A DNA stretch of 64,000 nt from Cheilinus undulatus (Eukaryota; Chordata; Actinopteri; Labriformes; Labridae), in assembly GCF_018320785.1 (NCBI RefSeq), contig NC_054886.1, forward strand, positions 33,091,732-33,155,731, given 5' to 3'. Under the pieces are notes generated by a model. The model saw only the letters and a program-made list of their open reading frames with translations. It ran no database searches and was not told the DNA's origin. Below, piece by piece: positions 21,001-34,200 of the stretch (its first letter is position 1; each line of letters begins with the position of its first letter). Made by a program: the position numbers and the translations under genes.

Positions 21001-23040
21001 AATTATGTTTGAAGTAAAAGAAGAGAAAAAAAACATTCAAAGGCTCCAGCACGGTTTGCTTATGATGTCAACAGTTTATATAAAGCATTAATTCTGAGCT
21101 TCTCTCTTTTTGGCAGCATATAAATGTGCAACATTACATCAAAATGGTTTCGTCATTCACCCATATTCCATAACTATTCTCTACAGGTAGGAGGACACCC
21201 AATTTCATTCCCCACTTGGAGCAAGAAGGGGGTGTATATATGTGATACTGACCAAGGTACGTTTTATCAGTCTGTTTCCTGGGTATAAAACACACAAGCA
21301 GAACCAAAAAAACAAGCTGTTTTTCATTTTTCCTTTTGCGCAAAAAAACCAAACCAAAACAAAACAAAAAAAAAAACGGAAACGGGTTGTTTTTTCGTTT
21401 TTTTTTCATTTTGAGCACAAAACAAAAAAACAGGAAACGGTTCATTTTTTCGTTTTTTCGTTTTCACCCAAAATATGAAAATACCTCTCCATATTTCGTT
21501 TCATTGGTGGGCGGGACTTCGAATCCCGCCTGTGCGGTGCCCTTCAAAATAAAGGTCCTACCCTTTAAAGTAAAGCTCCTGCTTTGGCAGGCATGGAGAA
21601 GCTGACTTTCGTTCTATTGCCTGCCCCCATATGGACCTATTCTAAATTAAAGCAAGTTGTCTACACAGTACAGAGTTTACATGGAAGTAGGCTGTCTACT
21701 GAGTAAGAGAGAGATATTTATCAGCTACAAGACACAACAAGACAAGACCGACGAGGCACTGAGAGTAGGTATTTAAAATGACCAGCAGGTGTTGCCGTGC
21801 GTCAACGTTGCCTTCAATCCTCCCCTATAAACATCCCAGTGATTTATACATGGATATGGATTTATTCTGGCAGCATGACCTCAAAAAAGGCTTTATTTTC
21901 AAGATACCCCTACTCAGCTCGAACAACACACCACCATGTTTTTTCATATCCAATAAATGTGTCACATTCATGAAACGGATGGTTGTGGAACTTTATTTCT
22001 GTGGGAAATACGTTTTATTTGTTTTTGGCTGTTATTTAGGTCTACCCTTATATCTGGAAAAAGAGCCAAGATAAGCCTGTCCAATTAGGGGTGAGGTGGC
22101 AAAAAAAAGCCCGGAGTTTCATAATGGTCACTCAGATTTCCATCCGATGTGCGGTGGTAAGAAGTTGGTACCAGCCCAACATAACTAGAAAGTCAAATTC
22201 ATTTTTATATAAATAAATACTGATATAAACTCATGCAAACACAACTTTCTCAGTCTGGGGAGAACTGAGTGGACTGAGTGGGATGATTCTACGCAGGATG
22301 GAGGTCACCAGCTGTTTGTCGATGGTGAGTGTTTGGCGGGGGGGGGGAGATCTCCCAAAAGTTCATACTTTATCTTTTAAAGCAGTGTGCTCTCATATAT
22401 GTGATGTTTTGAATTACACTCTTAGAACAGCGGTTTGGCTTAATAGGTAGAACGGCCGCTTGGCATGATAGTAAGCTCGATCTCATGCAGCGCTAATGTC
22501 TCATTTAAGTTATCAAAGTTGATAACATGTATTTATATATCATTACTATCGCACAATCCAATTTGAATAAAAAAAATAACTTCAAACATGTTATCATTTT
22601 CAGTAATGATAGTATAGGCCTATATAAATGTACATATATGAAAAATAGCAGCTTCCAAAGACTGGGATCGAACCCTCTAACCAGGGCCGTTTCTGGGCAT
22701 AGGTGATGTAGGCAGTTGCCTTGGGCGCCACGCTGACAGGGGCGCCTATTTTGAATAGGTCCACAAATGTAACAGATCATCAACTCCTGCACACCTGTAA
22801 CCTCTGCGCCCCTTGTTTGTGAAAAAGTCCAGCCTTATCTCTCTCTCTCTGATCTAAAAAAAAAAGTTACAACATATATTTTTTCTTTTTAACAGAAGAT
22901 TTTAAAGGATGTTTAATTCACTAGAAAAGCTATTTCTCTGCAGATACCTGGACTCAAGAAGTTAAGGATGATAGAAAATAAAACAAAAAAATCCGGAACA
23001 TCTTTAATGGAAAGATAAAATAATCACAAAACTATGAAAA
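21001..23040. other. Spacer, mostly unclassified repeats
   Basis: About 21290-21480 is an A/T-homopolymer-rich stretch with repeated GTTTTTTCGTTTTTT and GAAACGG words. At 21510-21540 a CGGGACTTCGAATCCCGCC hairpin-like motif resembles a tRNA T arm but lacks a tRNA body. About 22680-22750 carries GGGCGCC-rich sequence like a hAT terminus. No supported gene. Confidence 0.35.
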
Positions 23041-23340
23041 AATCTCAACAAGTGGAAAAGGTTTGTGAAAAGTGGTAAAAAATAATTGGCAAAGCATGTT
23101 TAAAGTGGTAAAAACGTGGCCAGAATGGCAACAGTTTGTTAGAATTGGTTGGAAGTAGTTAAAAACATAATTTAAAAACTATGAGTAAAGGGGCAAAAGG
23201 TGGCAGCAATTGGTAAAAAGTTTCAAAGGGTGAAAATAAGAGGCTAAAAGTTGCAAACAAGAGGCAAGAAAGGGCTAGAAGTAGCATCAAAAGTGGCAAA
23301 AATGGGGTAAAAGTGTAAAGCAGTGGAAAAAATAGATCAA
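23040..23340 (-). repeat. Degenerate GCCACTTTT/ACCCATTTT array (minus orientation)
   Basis: Units such as AAAAGTGGCAAAAATGGGGTAAAAG repeat with heavy divergence, the reverse orientation of the arrays at 17540 and 26800. Confidence 0.6.
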
Positions 23341-23344
23341 AAGT

Positions 23345-24035
23345 TCAGTCCAGAACTCTGCAGCTCGACTTTTAACAGGAACTAAAAAACGTGAACATAT
23401 CACCCAAATTCTGGTGTTTTTGCACTGGCTTCCTGTTAATTTTAGAATTGATTTTGAGATTTTATTGTTTGTTCTCAAAGCTTTGAATGGACAGGCCCCA
23501 CAGTACATCTCGGACCTCATCCAAATTTATACACCAGCACGCTTTGAGGTCCAAGGGCCAGCTCCAGCTCGTGGTGCCTAAGACAAACTTAAAACCAGGG
23601 GGGACCAGCTGTTTTCTGTGCTAGGCCCTTTTTATTATTTTATTTATTTCTATTGTTCATCCATACATCCATTTTCTATACCGCTTATTCCGTTCTGGGT
23701 CACGGATGGGGCTGGAGCCTATCCCAGCTGTCATTGGGCAAGAGGCGGGGTACACCGTGGAATGGTCGCCAGTCAATCGCAGGGCAAACATACAGAGACA
23801 GACAACCAGGCATGCTCACATTCACACCTACGGGCAATTTAGAGTCACCAATTAACCTAATGAGCATGTTTTTGGTGGTGGGAGGAAGCCAGAGTACCTG
23901 GAAAGAACCCACGCGTGCACGTGGAGAACATGCAAACTCTGCACAGAAGGGCCCTGGCCCTGACCAGGAAGCGAACCAGTGACCTTCTTGCCATGAGGCG
24001 ACAGCGCTAACCCCTGCACCGCCGTGCCGCCATTT
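23345..24035 (+). mobile_element. LINE reverse-transcriptase 3' end plus associated fish repeat
   Basis: The plus strand encodes a degraded LINE C terminus (VQNSAARLLTGTKK, ... HITQILVFLHWLPV ..., LKALNGQAPQYISDL), without intact catalytic motifs. It is followed at about 23660-24035 by a high-copy fish repeat (CTGGAGCCTATCCCAGCTGT, CGCCAGTCAATCGCAGGG), then a long poly-T run. Heavily truncated. Confidence 0.7.
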
Positions 24036-24204
24036 CTATTGTTTTCATCTTTTTTTTTTTTTTTTTTTTTTATATTTTGTATTTATATTTATTGTTTTTA
24101 GCTATTACCTATTGTTTTAGTATATTCTCTTGGTTTTACTGGTTTTATACTGAACACTGGTAGAACAATTGTTTTGTTTGTAAAATGATCAGTTGTTCAG
24201 TTTA

Positions 24205-24995
24205 TAAAATGTGCTAAATAACTAAAGTGGATCGGATTGGAAAAGTTGATGACGGCGGTATAGAAGGTGATCAGCAGCTGCTGGGGCAGGTTGAACTTCC
24301 CGAGCGGTTGCAGGAAGAACAACCTCTGCTGGGCCGTTGTCCTTATGGAGTCAATTTGGGGGGCCCACGCCAGGTCCTGGGAGATGGTGGACCCCAGGAA
24401 TCTGAAGTTTTCCACAGTGGACACAGTGTTTTTAAGAGCGGTGGAGGTGGCAGAGAACCAGCCGATCCACCTCCTGTCTGTCTGCTGACTGGTCACCGTT
24501 GTCGTCAGCAAACTTCAGGAGTTTCACAGTTGGGTCCCCTGAGGTGTAGGAGGTCCAGGTGCTAGATATGATGTTGCCCAGCTTCACCTGCTGCCTCCTG
24601 TCGATCAGGAAGCTGGTGATCCACTGACAGGTGGAAGCTGAGACGGTGAGCTAGGACAGCTTGTGTTGGAGGAGTTCAGGGACTATGGTGCTGAGCATCA
24701 AGCTGAATTCCACAAACAGGATCCTTGCGTACGTCCTTGGCCAGTGGAAGTGATGCAGAACGTAGTGCAGTCCCATGTTTACTGCATCTTCCACCAACCT
24801 GTTTTCTCGATAGGCAAACTGCAAGGGGTCCAGCAGGGGGCCTGTAATGTCCTTCAGGTTGCTCAGCACCAATTTTTCGCAAGATTTCACGACTACAGAC
24901 ATCAGGGCGACGGGCCTGTAGTCATTTAATCCCGTGATGGAGGGCTTCTTGGGGACCGGGATGATGGTGGAGTGTTTGAAGTGGTATAAAGGGGC
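24205..24995 (-). mobile_element. LINE fragment (L2/CR1-like reverse transcriptase), minus strand, broken
   Basis: Minus-strand frames encode [38 protein letters not shown] and, in another segment, VENFRFLGSTISQDLAW and KFNLPQQLLITFYTAV. The central catalytic part is missing or shifted. A nonfunctional remnant. Confidence 0.8.
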
Positions 24996-24999
24996 TAAA

Positions 25000-25991
25000 A
25001 GTAGCATCAACAAAAATGGGATGGGGCTGGCACAATGGGTTTAAAGTTGCAATAAGTGGAAAAATGGGTTCAAACTGAAAATTAGTGACAAAAAATGGTT
25101 AACTGGCAAAAAAGTAAAAATTGGCTAGGGGGTTAAACAGACATTCATTGATAGAGTAAGTAGTGCATTTTTAAAAAAAAAATCATGATTAATCAAATAT
25201 TTTATTTTCCTTTCAGCATACTTTGGTTCAGCGTCTCTCTGCAGCCTGTGTAAAATTAGTCATTTCTCCTTATTTTCTTATTTCTCTTAAAAAGAAAAAA
25301 AACCTCACTGACAGCTCAGTGGACAAGTTAAAATGCCATCTGAACCATTTGATATCAAACATTTATCTATTTTATTGTTTTTTTTTTCTTTAACTGCCTT
25401 TTTCATTCCATTTAAGTTCCTTTTTCCACAGTTAGGTCCACATTAAAATCTTTGGTTTATCTTCCTGAAGCAAACAGGAAGTCAGTCGCCTTCAGTTTAA
25501 GACAGTATAGAGATGTATAATGACACAAACATGTATTATTGTGAAATGAACTCCAAAAATGTCATTTTATTTAAAAATAGAAAAAAATGGGATTTCTGTT
25601 GGACCTTCAAGTAATCTGATGAATTTCTCAAGATGTATACTGTAGCCTGTGAACATTCAGAAAGAAGAAATAATAGTGATAATGTAAAGTAGATCAGGCA
25701 CCAAATTATGTAAATATTGTAAAACATCATCTGCATAGACGATGTAGTTGTGTGTTATCCCTCCTGTTATGAAGGTTATGCTCTACGTTTTCTGCTGCTT
25801 TCTTGTGATGGACCGTGAGTATTCCCTTCCATCAGCTCTGCATTATGCACAGACTTCTACCCCCCCAGTTACCCCCATAAACTCTGTGTGTGTGTGTGTG
25901 TGGATGTGTGTGGGGGTGTGTAGGTATGTGTGTATGTGTGGGGGGGGGAGCTCTTGTTTGGTAAGAGGTCAATTTTCTTTCATTTAGTGGT
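25000..25991. other. Spacer before lectin copy 1, with a TG microsatellite
   Basis: About 25000-25130 continues the degenerate AAAGTGG/AAAATGG array. A GT-rich microsatellite lies at about 25884-25950 (interrupted TGTGTG, ending in a run of nine or more G). No gene supported. Confidence 0.5.
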
Positions 25992-26185
25992 AAGTGTGAC
26001 AAAAGCACTTTTAGTTCCGTTATGTTTAATTACTTCTTCTATTTAGCTCACTTATTTTAATTTTTACAGATCATTCTGGCACAAACATGTCCTTTTAAGG
26101 GAAATAACTGCTCAATCAAACAGCCACATCTGAATTCAAAGATGAATTTGCACATCGGGTACAGCCCTGTGATCCCTGCTATAAA
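25992..26185 (+). promoter_or_regulatory. Promoter of lectin copy 1
   Basis: TATAAA at 26180-26185 precedes a noncoding first exon that ends at 26255 (AACAG then GTAAAC). The upstream 190 bp is nearly identical to the region before lectin copy 2, including ATTTGCACATCGGGT, a block partly shared with copy 3 (GCACATCAGGTACAGCCC). ATTTGCAC resembles a C/EBP half site. Regulation is inferred. Confidence 0.6.
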
Positions 26186-26375
26186 GGAACTGCTCTGCTT
26201 TACCTTCTACCATTAAGAAGAGACAACAGAAGAAGGAAGCTATCGAAGCCAACAGGTAAACGACGACTTTCACCTCTTTGTCAAACTTTGAGTTAACAAC
26301 GAGGGCTGATTTTATATTTCCTGCAAAGGTTTGTTAATGATACATGTTTTTCTCTCCAGTGTTGACATCAGCATC

Positions 26376-28841
26376 ATGTCTGTCATGAAGATTCTGGCTG
26401 TGACTCTGCTGCTCTGTGCCATGGTGGTCCTCAACGAGGCTGAGCGTGAGTATGACTTCAGTGGTTTAAAGGCTAAAACATGATCTTCCACCACTGATAG
26501 AACTGAGTTCTTAGTATGTGACAAAAAAACAGAACAAAACAGTTATTTTCCATTACAAAGTTATCTGGAAACAAGATTCCTTTTTTAAAATACACAGGTG
26601 GAGGACTAATCTGCTGTTAGATTATGCATCGGACTGTGTCAGAAATAGCTACTCTTTCAGTAAAGGTAGCATGTAGCCAACTTACTATGTAAGCTGTAGC
26701 TTAAGCCAGGGGTTCTCAATGTTGGGGTCGGGACCCCGTTGGGGGTCTCAGGACACTGAGAGGGGGTCTCCAGATGCCTTAAAAAAATTTAAGAACATTT
26801 TTGAGTTACACTGTTGCCACTCTACAACAATTTTGCCATTTTTTGCAACTTACAACCTATTTTTTGTCCATTTTTAACCCTTTTCTCCACTTCTTTAACT
26901 ATTTTCTGACTATATCTGCCTCAGCTAACCCTTTTTTGGCAGTTTATATCATTTTTCATCCCATTTCACCAAATTCCCCCCTATATTTGCCACTTTAGTG
27001 CCATTTCAGCCACTTTTGAATCCCCTTTTACCACTTTATATTCCCATTTTGGCCATTTCTTGCCACTTTTATATCATTTTTGGCATTTATAACCCATTTC
27101 TGCTACTTTAAAAATCTAATTTCACCCCCTTCCCCATCATTTTTTGCCACCATGCAGTCCTTTTAGCTATTTTTAAAATAGTTTGATTCTGTTTTTAACA
27201 AAACGATTAACATTTTTAAGATGACAACTACCACACAAACGAATTAAAATTGGCTTCTTTGATCAGAGTGTTTATTATTCAGGTTAAATATAAAATACCA
27301 CAGCTGAAATTTACAGTGGACCGTGATTTTGCTGGCTCCCAGTTTGGCTGGGCCCTGGAAAGCTCTCCCACGTTTCCCCCCTTATGGGCGGCCTTGTCTG
27401 GACATGACTATTCTCTAATGTGCATGGCTGTGTTGAACCACCTTCAGGTACAGTGGGGGGGGGGTCGCGGGCTGAAAAGGTTAAGAACCCCTGACTTAGG
27501 CTAACAGAGCTAAAGCCAGCCACTATTCATGTAGCTATTTTGACTACGTAGCTTTTGCAGACATTGAATAAGCTAATGTAGTTTTGTTTGCTTTAGCAGC
27601 ATTTGCTACATTACCTGTATTTGTAGTGTCAGGGGAGTGAGATGATTTATTTGAGCCCTGCTTTCAGCCCCACAACCCCAAATATCCTAACAATGAACAT
27701 GGTAAAAAAAAGAAGCTTTCTAATGGTCTGCTTTTTCAATTCAGTCACACAAATTTATCAGTCCTTCTCACACATTTGAAGCAATTTTTTCCCAATGAAT
27801 CTATTATAGTCTGACCAAAACTTGAATAAGTGTCTTTCTTTCAATTTTTGTCTCCAGCAAAGACTCACCTGTTCAAGAGAAGCTATAGATGCCCCTCTGG
27901 TTGGCATTACAGGGATGGGTCCGGACACTGTTTCTACTTCGTCAAAGCCACCAAGACTTGGGATGAAGCTGAGGTAACTGGAAAGATCTGGAAACAGTGA
28001 AACAACTCCTTATTAGTCAGCCTCCTTAATAGCTAACAATTTGTCATTTCACTGTAGAGTTACTGCAGGAGCAAGGGGGGACACCTTGCATCAGTGCACA
28101 CTGATGACGTGAGTAACTTTCTCAAATGGCTGGTTGACCCTTACAACAAAAACAACGGAGCATCAGCATGGCTCGGAGCCTCGGATACCGTACAGGTATA
28201 TTTATCACTTCATACGCTTTTGGACTGGTGTTATTGGCAGTTTTTGTGGGTATAACTTCATGCTCTCTTTCAGGTTGGCAGTTGGCGGTGGACTGACGGC
28301 TCAGCCTTCAAGTACGAGCCCAATCGTTTCACGAAGAATAGTGGCTGGGGGGACTGTCTGCGTATGACTTTGACCCGTAGGTCACCATACTCTTATATTT
28401 TTCTGGAGTGTGTTTCGAAGTAGTTTCTTCTTAAAATCAAATATTTCATCTAAGAATGAACAACACAGAGTTCAGTCAGGAGCACCATGTCAAGAAACAC
28501 GCATGAGTTCGGCTCTAAATATTTCTTAGCACTGATCATAATACTGTTTATGTTTGGCAGTATGGTTGTTCTGGGATCCCCCTGCCCTTCCACAAGCCTC
28601 TATGTGGAAACCTCTGTATGTCAATATACCAGATTGGATGTCATAGCAATGTTTAAACAGGGACTAAATAGACAATAATATTGAAGTGTTTCTGCTGTGT
28701 ATACCAGCTTCCAATCATTCTTCTTTACATTGTGGATTGTACCAACACACACCTTCTCTCTCTTCTCCTACAGCAAGCCCGTACTGGGATGCCATCAAGT
28801 GCTCATACAGTCTCCCAAGTGTCTGTGCCACAAGGGTCTAA
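26376..28841 (+). CDS. Secreted C-type lectin, type II antifreeze-like (copy 1, six-cysteine form)
   Basis: A single-CTLD secreted protein of the fish type II antifreeze/nattectin-like group. Coding exons: 26376-26445 (signal peptide MSVMKILAVTLLLCAMVVL), 27858-27973, 28058-28195, 28274-28376, 28774-28841, plus a noncoding first exon ending 26255 and an acceptor at 26359. The total is 495 nt, 164 aa, with phases consistent. Hallmarks are CPSGWHYRDGSGHCFYF at the start of the CTLD, AWLGASD (the WIGL-type motif), FKYEPN (EPN-type calcium/sugar motif), YWDAIKC at the WND position and SVCA at the end. The mature protein has six cysteines, the basic CTLD pairs only. AATAAA is at 29054-29059. A hAT element (26707-27493) sits in intron 1. 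Whether it binds sugar, calcium or ice cannot be told; the EPN motif favours mannose-type sugar binding. Confidence 0.9.
26707..27493 (+). mobile_element. Nonautonomous hAT element, CAGNGGTTCTCAA family (787 bp)
   Basis: Ends are CAGGGGTTCTCAATG and GGTTAAGAACCCCTG. Flanks GCTTAAGC and ACTTAGGC match at 6 of 8 bases. The interior array of TTTTTGCCACTTT-type units and the 3' part match the element at 17435. It is absent from the matching intron of lectin copy 2, so it probably inserted after the duplication. Confidence 0.85.
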
Positions 28842-29053
28842 GGGATCCCAGACTGAGAAGCCCGCTGAAAAGACCAGCCACAGGTCTTTCTACACTTCTG
28901 CATCTCCTTTCTTTTCTGTTTCTGTAGCGCAGCTTAATGAACGAGGCGACAGGCGGGAGCTGGAAGGTCTTTGAGACAAAGTGAATGAGTTCTGGAGAGA
29001 TTTCTTTAAGCACAATCTTATTCTGCAGTGATCTGTCTTCTTCCTGTTTTCAA

Positions 29054-29059
29054 AATAAA
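29054..29059 (+). terminator. Polyadenylation signal of lectin copy 1
   Basis: AATAAA within TTTTCAAAATAAAATACTGC, a context conserved after all three lectin genes (also 41598-41603 and 59222-59227). Confidence 0.75.
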
Positions 29060-29696
29060 ATACTGCAAGCATTCAAACAGGTGTTTGGATTTTCTTTCTT
29101 AATGTTTGTATGTGGGCCATTCTACCAAATTAGTGGAAATTGCAGTCTCATACTAAAAAACACCTTTAAAAAATATTCGATATTCAAACCCTTAATATTT
29201 ATTAATGATTGTTATGATCTGTTCAAAACAAACATTAGTTCAGTTAGCATTAAATGAAGTATATAAAATGACCTTTTTTATGTGACTTTGTATTTGGAGG
29301 TGGCCATCCCTAACTCCAATGCCTGAATTTGAATACATGAAAATATCTTATTTATATATCTTTTTGATTTCTTTTAAATGGAAGTTGAAATATTCAAATT
29401 GATTTTGTGGTTTTCTTGTAAATTCAAGAATTATGTCTTGAAATGACTTCTTTTATTAATTGGGGCTGTACAAATAAAGATTGATTGATTGATCGACATA
29501 GTAACTCTAGTTTGAAAGTTCTCACACTTTGATGCCTTCTTTTTTTTTAACTGTCATTTCTGATTCTGCTCAAATGTTTGAAATAAATGTTTATAGGCAT
29601 GTACCTCTATGTCCATGCAAATAAATGGACATGGAAGTTAATAATAATGTCATATATTGAACTGGTAATAAGATTAAAGTCCCATTCCGTGTCTTA

Positions 29697-30629
29697 GGGT
29701 GTTTTCACACCTGAAAGTCTGGACCAAGGTCCGTGTTTTTGTTACATCGTATACATTTTTTGGGTTTCACACTGTCATTACTGCAAATGGACTAACAGAC
29801 TTTACATGACGAACCTACGTGATATCGTCATCATCGTGGTTTGCGTGTCTCTGTAGTTTACATTGATTGGTCATTTGGCCGGTGGGCGTCTGACAACAAC
29901 ACGTTGAATAACGCAAGTCTTGCATGTTGTAAACAATGAATGAAATCATTCCTACCATCATATTATTGTTTGTTTTCTACTACCAGAAGCAACAACTTGA
30001 AGAGCTGTAAATAAGGCTGGTCCGAGTTCGTCTTATGAGTTTTAACATTAGACGACAACTTTATCGTCGTCGACAGGAAAGGAGAAGAAAGTATGCAATC
30101 CTGCGAGCCACTGCTACACCGACTCAGGAGAGAAGGAATGTGTTGTAAAACTCTTGAAAAGATGAGCTGTCAGTAACGAGATATAAATTTATCTACAATT
30201 TTATAACATTTTCTGTACTTGGACAATCCCCATTTAACATAATAACGGACACTTCTCGCGTAACGTAAAGCAGCTACCGTTAGCCCACCCTGTCCAGGCT
30301 GCTGGTTAATTTCGGTAGCGTGAGATTGTTGTGGGTTCTTCTGGGGCTCATTTTGTTATGGTGATGGATTTCCTTTGCCGGTAGTCATGACATAATTTCC
30401 TGTCATTGATACGAAGGTCAGAACCTTTCAAAATAATGCTTTCACACTGGGCATGAACCAGACCGTGGTTCCGTTTGGTCCAGACCGAGACCACCTCATT
30501 TGGTTGGACCAAGGTCCGGCTGTTTGGTCCAGACCACGGTCCAGGGGAGGTTTCACACCTATCATTTTGGTTCGGACCAAACAGAAAAGTCCGAAAGTCC
30601 GGAACAAACGACGTAGGTGTGAAAGCCCC
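29697..30629. mobile_element. PIF/Harbinger-like miniature element (copy 1, 933 bp)
   Basis: Ends are GGGTGTTTTCACACCTG and AGGTGTGAAAGCCCC, with TTA (29694-29696) at the left and TTC at the right, a decayed TTA duplication. Subterminal repeats use GGACCAAGGTCCG and CGGACCAAACAG. It is closely similar to 42851-43792. No transposase. The duplication size and ends suggest PIF/Harbinger. Confidence 0.75.
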
Positions 30630-30744
30630 TTCAAACATACATACGTGAAATTGGTTGTCCGTATATGAGCCATGCTCTCTGGCTGATCTTAACCCACCAT
30701 TCCAACCCTTGATGGCGAGTGCCAAACAGGGAGGGATTGGGTCC

Positions 30745-30925
30745 GCTTTTTAGTGGGGATGCTGAGCATCCACACTATTGATATCCGCGTCGGCCATTTT
30801 GTTTATTCTTCTTCTTCTGCGATGGCTATCTGGTTTCATGCTATTTTCAGCTATTTCTATGCTTTTCCAGCTACTGAATGCAATTTTCAGCTACTTTTAG
30901 GCTAAAATCAGCTATTTTTTAATAT
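30745..30925 (-). repeat. End of an AATAGCTGAAAGTAGCC-family repeat
   Basis: GGATGCTGAGCATCC followed by CGTCGGCCATTTTGTTTATTC and AGCTATTTTCAGCTA-type units. It is the inverse of the end seen at 41205-41262 in lectin copy 2. Confidence 0.6.
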
Positions 30926-31797
30926 AAAACTTGTTAAACTACAGAGAGAAAACTTTTTTCATCCACAGCCATTATGCTGCAGATCTCTCTAACCACTGGA
31001 TCAACTATCACAGAAATCACTGGACGCTAATGCCACTATAGCCAGGCACCTCATACCACACAACTTCAAAAATCCCCAAATATCCCTTTAACCACTTTTT
31101 CCCTTTTTGCCACTTCTTAATGACACTTATCGACCACTTCTGCCATTATCAACCAGTCTTTACAACTTTTTTCAACTTTTGACACTCTTAAACACATTTT
31201 CTCTGCTTATTGTTCATTTTTCTGCTCTTTTTTAACCACTTTTAACCACTTTTAATCACTTGTCCCATTTTTGCCTCTTCTTTGGCCCCTTTTAACCCAT
31301 TTCTGCTGCTTTTAACTCTTTGCTTTGCTTCTTTTCGCCACTTTCAGCCCATTATACCATGTCTGTCTGCTTTTTTAAACCACTTTTGAAAATGTTGGAC
31401 CCTTTTTTGCCAGTTAGAAAAAAACAAAAACCAACCAAAAGTGGACCAAAAAGCAGCACACACTTATGTTTATTAAAGCATACGGTGAAAAGTCAAAATA
31501 GAACTATCAGGCATAAAGAGACAGAAGACATGGGACGCACTGAAAAAGACAGAGTTACACAAACAGAGGTGAAAGTCATAGTATTTAAAATTCTGATTCA
31601 CACTCCATACCACCAGGGGGCAGAAAAGCACTGTTTCATTGTTTTTCCAGTAAACCTCATTGAAGAAGAAGAAAGTAAATAGAGCGCTGATTAGACCCAG
31701 ATGTGGCAAAAATGTGCAAAAAGCAGAGAAAACTGGTGAAACTAGTGAAAGGAAATCAAAGTGGGAGGAAAACAAGAGCAGGAAGACAACTACAAAA

Positions 31798-33574
31798 CTA
31801 GACAATTTCCTCAAGCGGAAATCGCGAGAGGGGCTCGGGGGGCGGTGCCGGTTTCATCGCAAGGCCATTTATGACAATAGCCCGACTTGTCATTACAAGG
31901 TCATGTCCAAGTCCAAGCTGAAGCAGCATGTAGCTGGACAATGACACGGTGAAATGGTTGAGAAACACTGTACATGACAGGAGACTTCATTCATGTGTTT
32001 TAGTCATGTGGCCTGATTAGCTGATGCTGATCACCTGGCAACTGAGCCTCAGCTGTTTTGTTGACATACCTGGTGGTGTTGACCCTCCCTATGAAATAGA
32101 GTCCTTTATTTGAATTTTATACAGACATGCAGTTCCTGTCAAGGTCTTGATGAGAGCAGGTGCAGAAGAGATGAACTTTGTTATTTCCAGCTCCATTTGA
32201 ACACATTAAAAACTTTTATTGAGAAAGGATTGTGTGTTGCTATTTTGATTGACGTCACCAAAGTCAAGAGAACACAGAAACACACACCAATGCGTGCTTC
32301 ACGCGCTAACACACATACAAATGAACAATCTCTCCCATTCACTTCATATGGGATATATGTGTGGCTGTCTTTGGCGACTGACGTCCCCAAAGACGGGGAC
32401 TGTATGTGGATGAGAAGCCACCCACCATCCTGTTAAAGCATTGTTTAAATGGGCTGCTTTATTGGAACAGCTCCATGTGTGTGCGTGATCAGAGCTCATT
32501 GAGGGCTGTATCTGTATGTCAATCAAGGATGACATCATCAAAGCACCAGAGCTGCTGTTGCCATGGTAATTAATGCCTGCACGGTTACGCATCACTGATT
32601 ACAGATCAGTTACACCTGAGGCAGCAGAGAGTAGTTTTGGGTGATTTTTGCTTGTGATCACAGTCTCTTTCTCCTCTCCGTGTGCGAAAACCGTAAATGG
32701 TATCATCAAACGGATTTCGGCGTGAGCATCTGCAGGCTTGGAACTAGCTGTGATGTAATTTTGGTGTTGATTGTGCAAGAAATGAGGCCAGGAGGGCGAT
32801 CTAAAAACGGGCATCTTTTTGACTTTGAAATGAAATGGATCCGATTCGGTAACATTGCAGCAGATGGCCGAGATGTCCATTTTCTTGGGACAGTTGGTCC
32901 TCTCACGCCAAAACTGCACATGATATGGCTTTGGTTCTTGGTTCCACAGTAGCGGGACAAGATTTCCTCCGTTTTGATATATTTTTTATGTGTGTGGTGT
33001 TAGATTTGTGGCTGTAGTCACAAGTTGTTCGCAAAAGTCTCAGTTGATGTGTTGGCTCTCTCACACTCTGGGGTGATGACATCACCCACTCTAGCAGGGT
33101 GATTTTTCATGATTTTCACTCAACACACAGGAGATTTGAAGACTTGCCTATCGAAAACCGTAAACCGCATCATCATAACAAAGACATTCCTGAAGACAGG
33201 ACAAAAATACCTGTGTTTTAAAGTTTGAATGATCTCTGTAGGTGAAAGTATGGCGAAGTAGTAGGGGTGGTAAAAAACCCTATTTTTGGGGTTTCATTGT
33301 CTCTCTCCCCATTCATTTCAGATGGGACATTTTTCGCAGTTTTTTGCAAATAACTTTGCGAAAAACTGGCGAATCTCTTAGAAAAGTCATAGCACACCGA
33401 TCGGGAACAAACCACACGTTTTGATGTATAATTTGCAGGGGTTTTCTCAAAGCCCGAGGAGGAGTAGTGCGGCGAATTTTTGTCCGTAAGATGAAAACGG
33501 AAGAATAATAGTGGCTCGTGGCATAGCTTTGCTATGAAGAGGAGAGTGGCTCGTGTCGTTGCCCCGAGCCCCTA
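31798..33574. mobile_element. Insertion of about 1.8 kb in block A, nonautonomous DNA element
   Basis: Near its ends are GAGGGGCTCGGGG (about 31828-31840) and CCCCGAGCCCCT (33561-33572), an inverted pair. The 3' end, with GTGGCTCGTG and TTGCCCCGAGCCCCTAATAA, is a familiar fish repeat terminus. Internal segments repeat GAAAACCGTAAA near 32690 and 33155. Open frames inside have no family resemblance. The exact left boundary and target duplication are uncertain. Confidence 0.6.
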
Positions 33575-33810
33575 ATAAAACAGGAAGCAAAATGAAGACT
33601 ATGACAACATCAGATCAAATTCAAATATAAAATAGAAAACATGCACAAATAAATGTTACACAAGATTTGGTATGAAAGCTCACAGCATTGCTAGCATACA
33701 GCTACTGCGTTAAAAATCCCTCTGACAAACATAAAAACATGAAAAACTCAGTCGTAGAGTTAAAGAAAGCTACGTGGGCTGTTGTAGCTTACAACCATTT
33801 TTAGTCATTG

Positions 33811-34200
33811 TGACTTTTTAAATGGTTCCAATGCCACCTTTAATTTACAGGTATTTAAGATGTAATTTCTCTCTCAGAAACTTTGCCCTGAAATCCTATG
33901 TTGGCATGTATTTATGTTATATTTTACACTTATTGTTGTAAGGACACATATGAACTCATGTGTATATATATAGGCATGTATGCTTGTAAGTGCTGTATAC
34001 AGATGTAATTGTTTATTATTATTAATATTTATCAATTTTTGTATTTTACAGCTTATGTGTCTGTTAGATATATTAATTTCATTTTCTAAGGGATTCATTT
34101 GTTGTTTTCTTTCTTATTCTATTTTATTTTATTTTATTTTTGTGCTTCAGTATAAGGGAAAAAATCTTAAAAATAAAGTATTAGAAAAATAAACCCCAAA
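33811..34200 (+). mobile_element. Retroposed insertion with 15-bp target duplication
   Basis: Flanked by perfect copies of CATTTTTAGTCATTG at 33796-33810 and 34201-34215, while the homologous block at about 48115 has a single copy. The 3' end is A-rich (AAAAATAAAGTATTAGAAAAA). The variable-length duplication indicates LINE-mediated insertion, probably a truncated LINE 3' end. Confidence 0.8.

Noticed and set aside
21510..21540. CGGGACTTCGAATCCCGCC as a tRNA T arm
   Set aside because: The neighbouring sequence does not supply the acceptor, D or anticodon arms.
21134..21605. Lysine-rich and phenylalanine-rich open frames
   Set aside because: Low-complexity A/T homopolymer sequence explains them.
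32110..32952. Cluster of open frames in block A insertion
   Set aside because: They lie inside an inserted repeat that is absent from block B and show no family resemblance.
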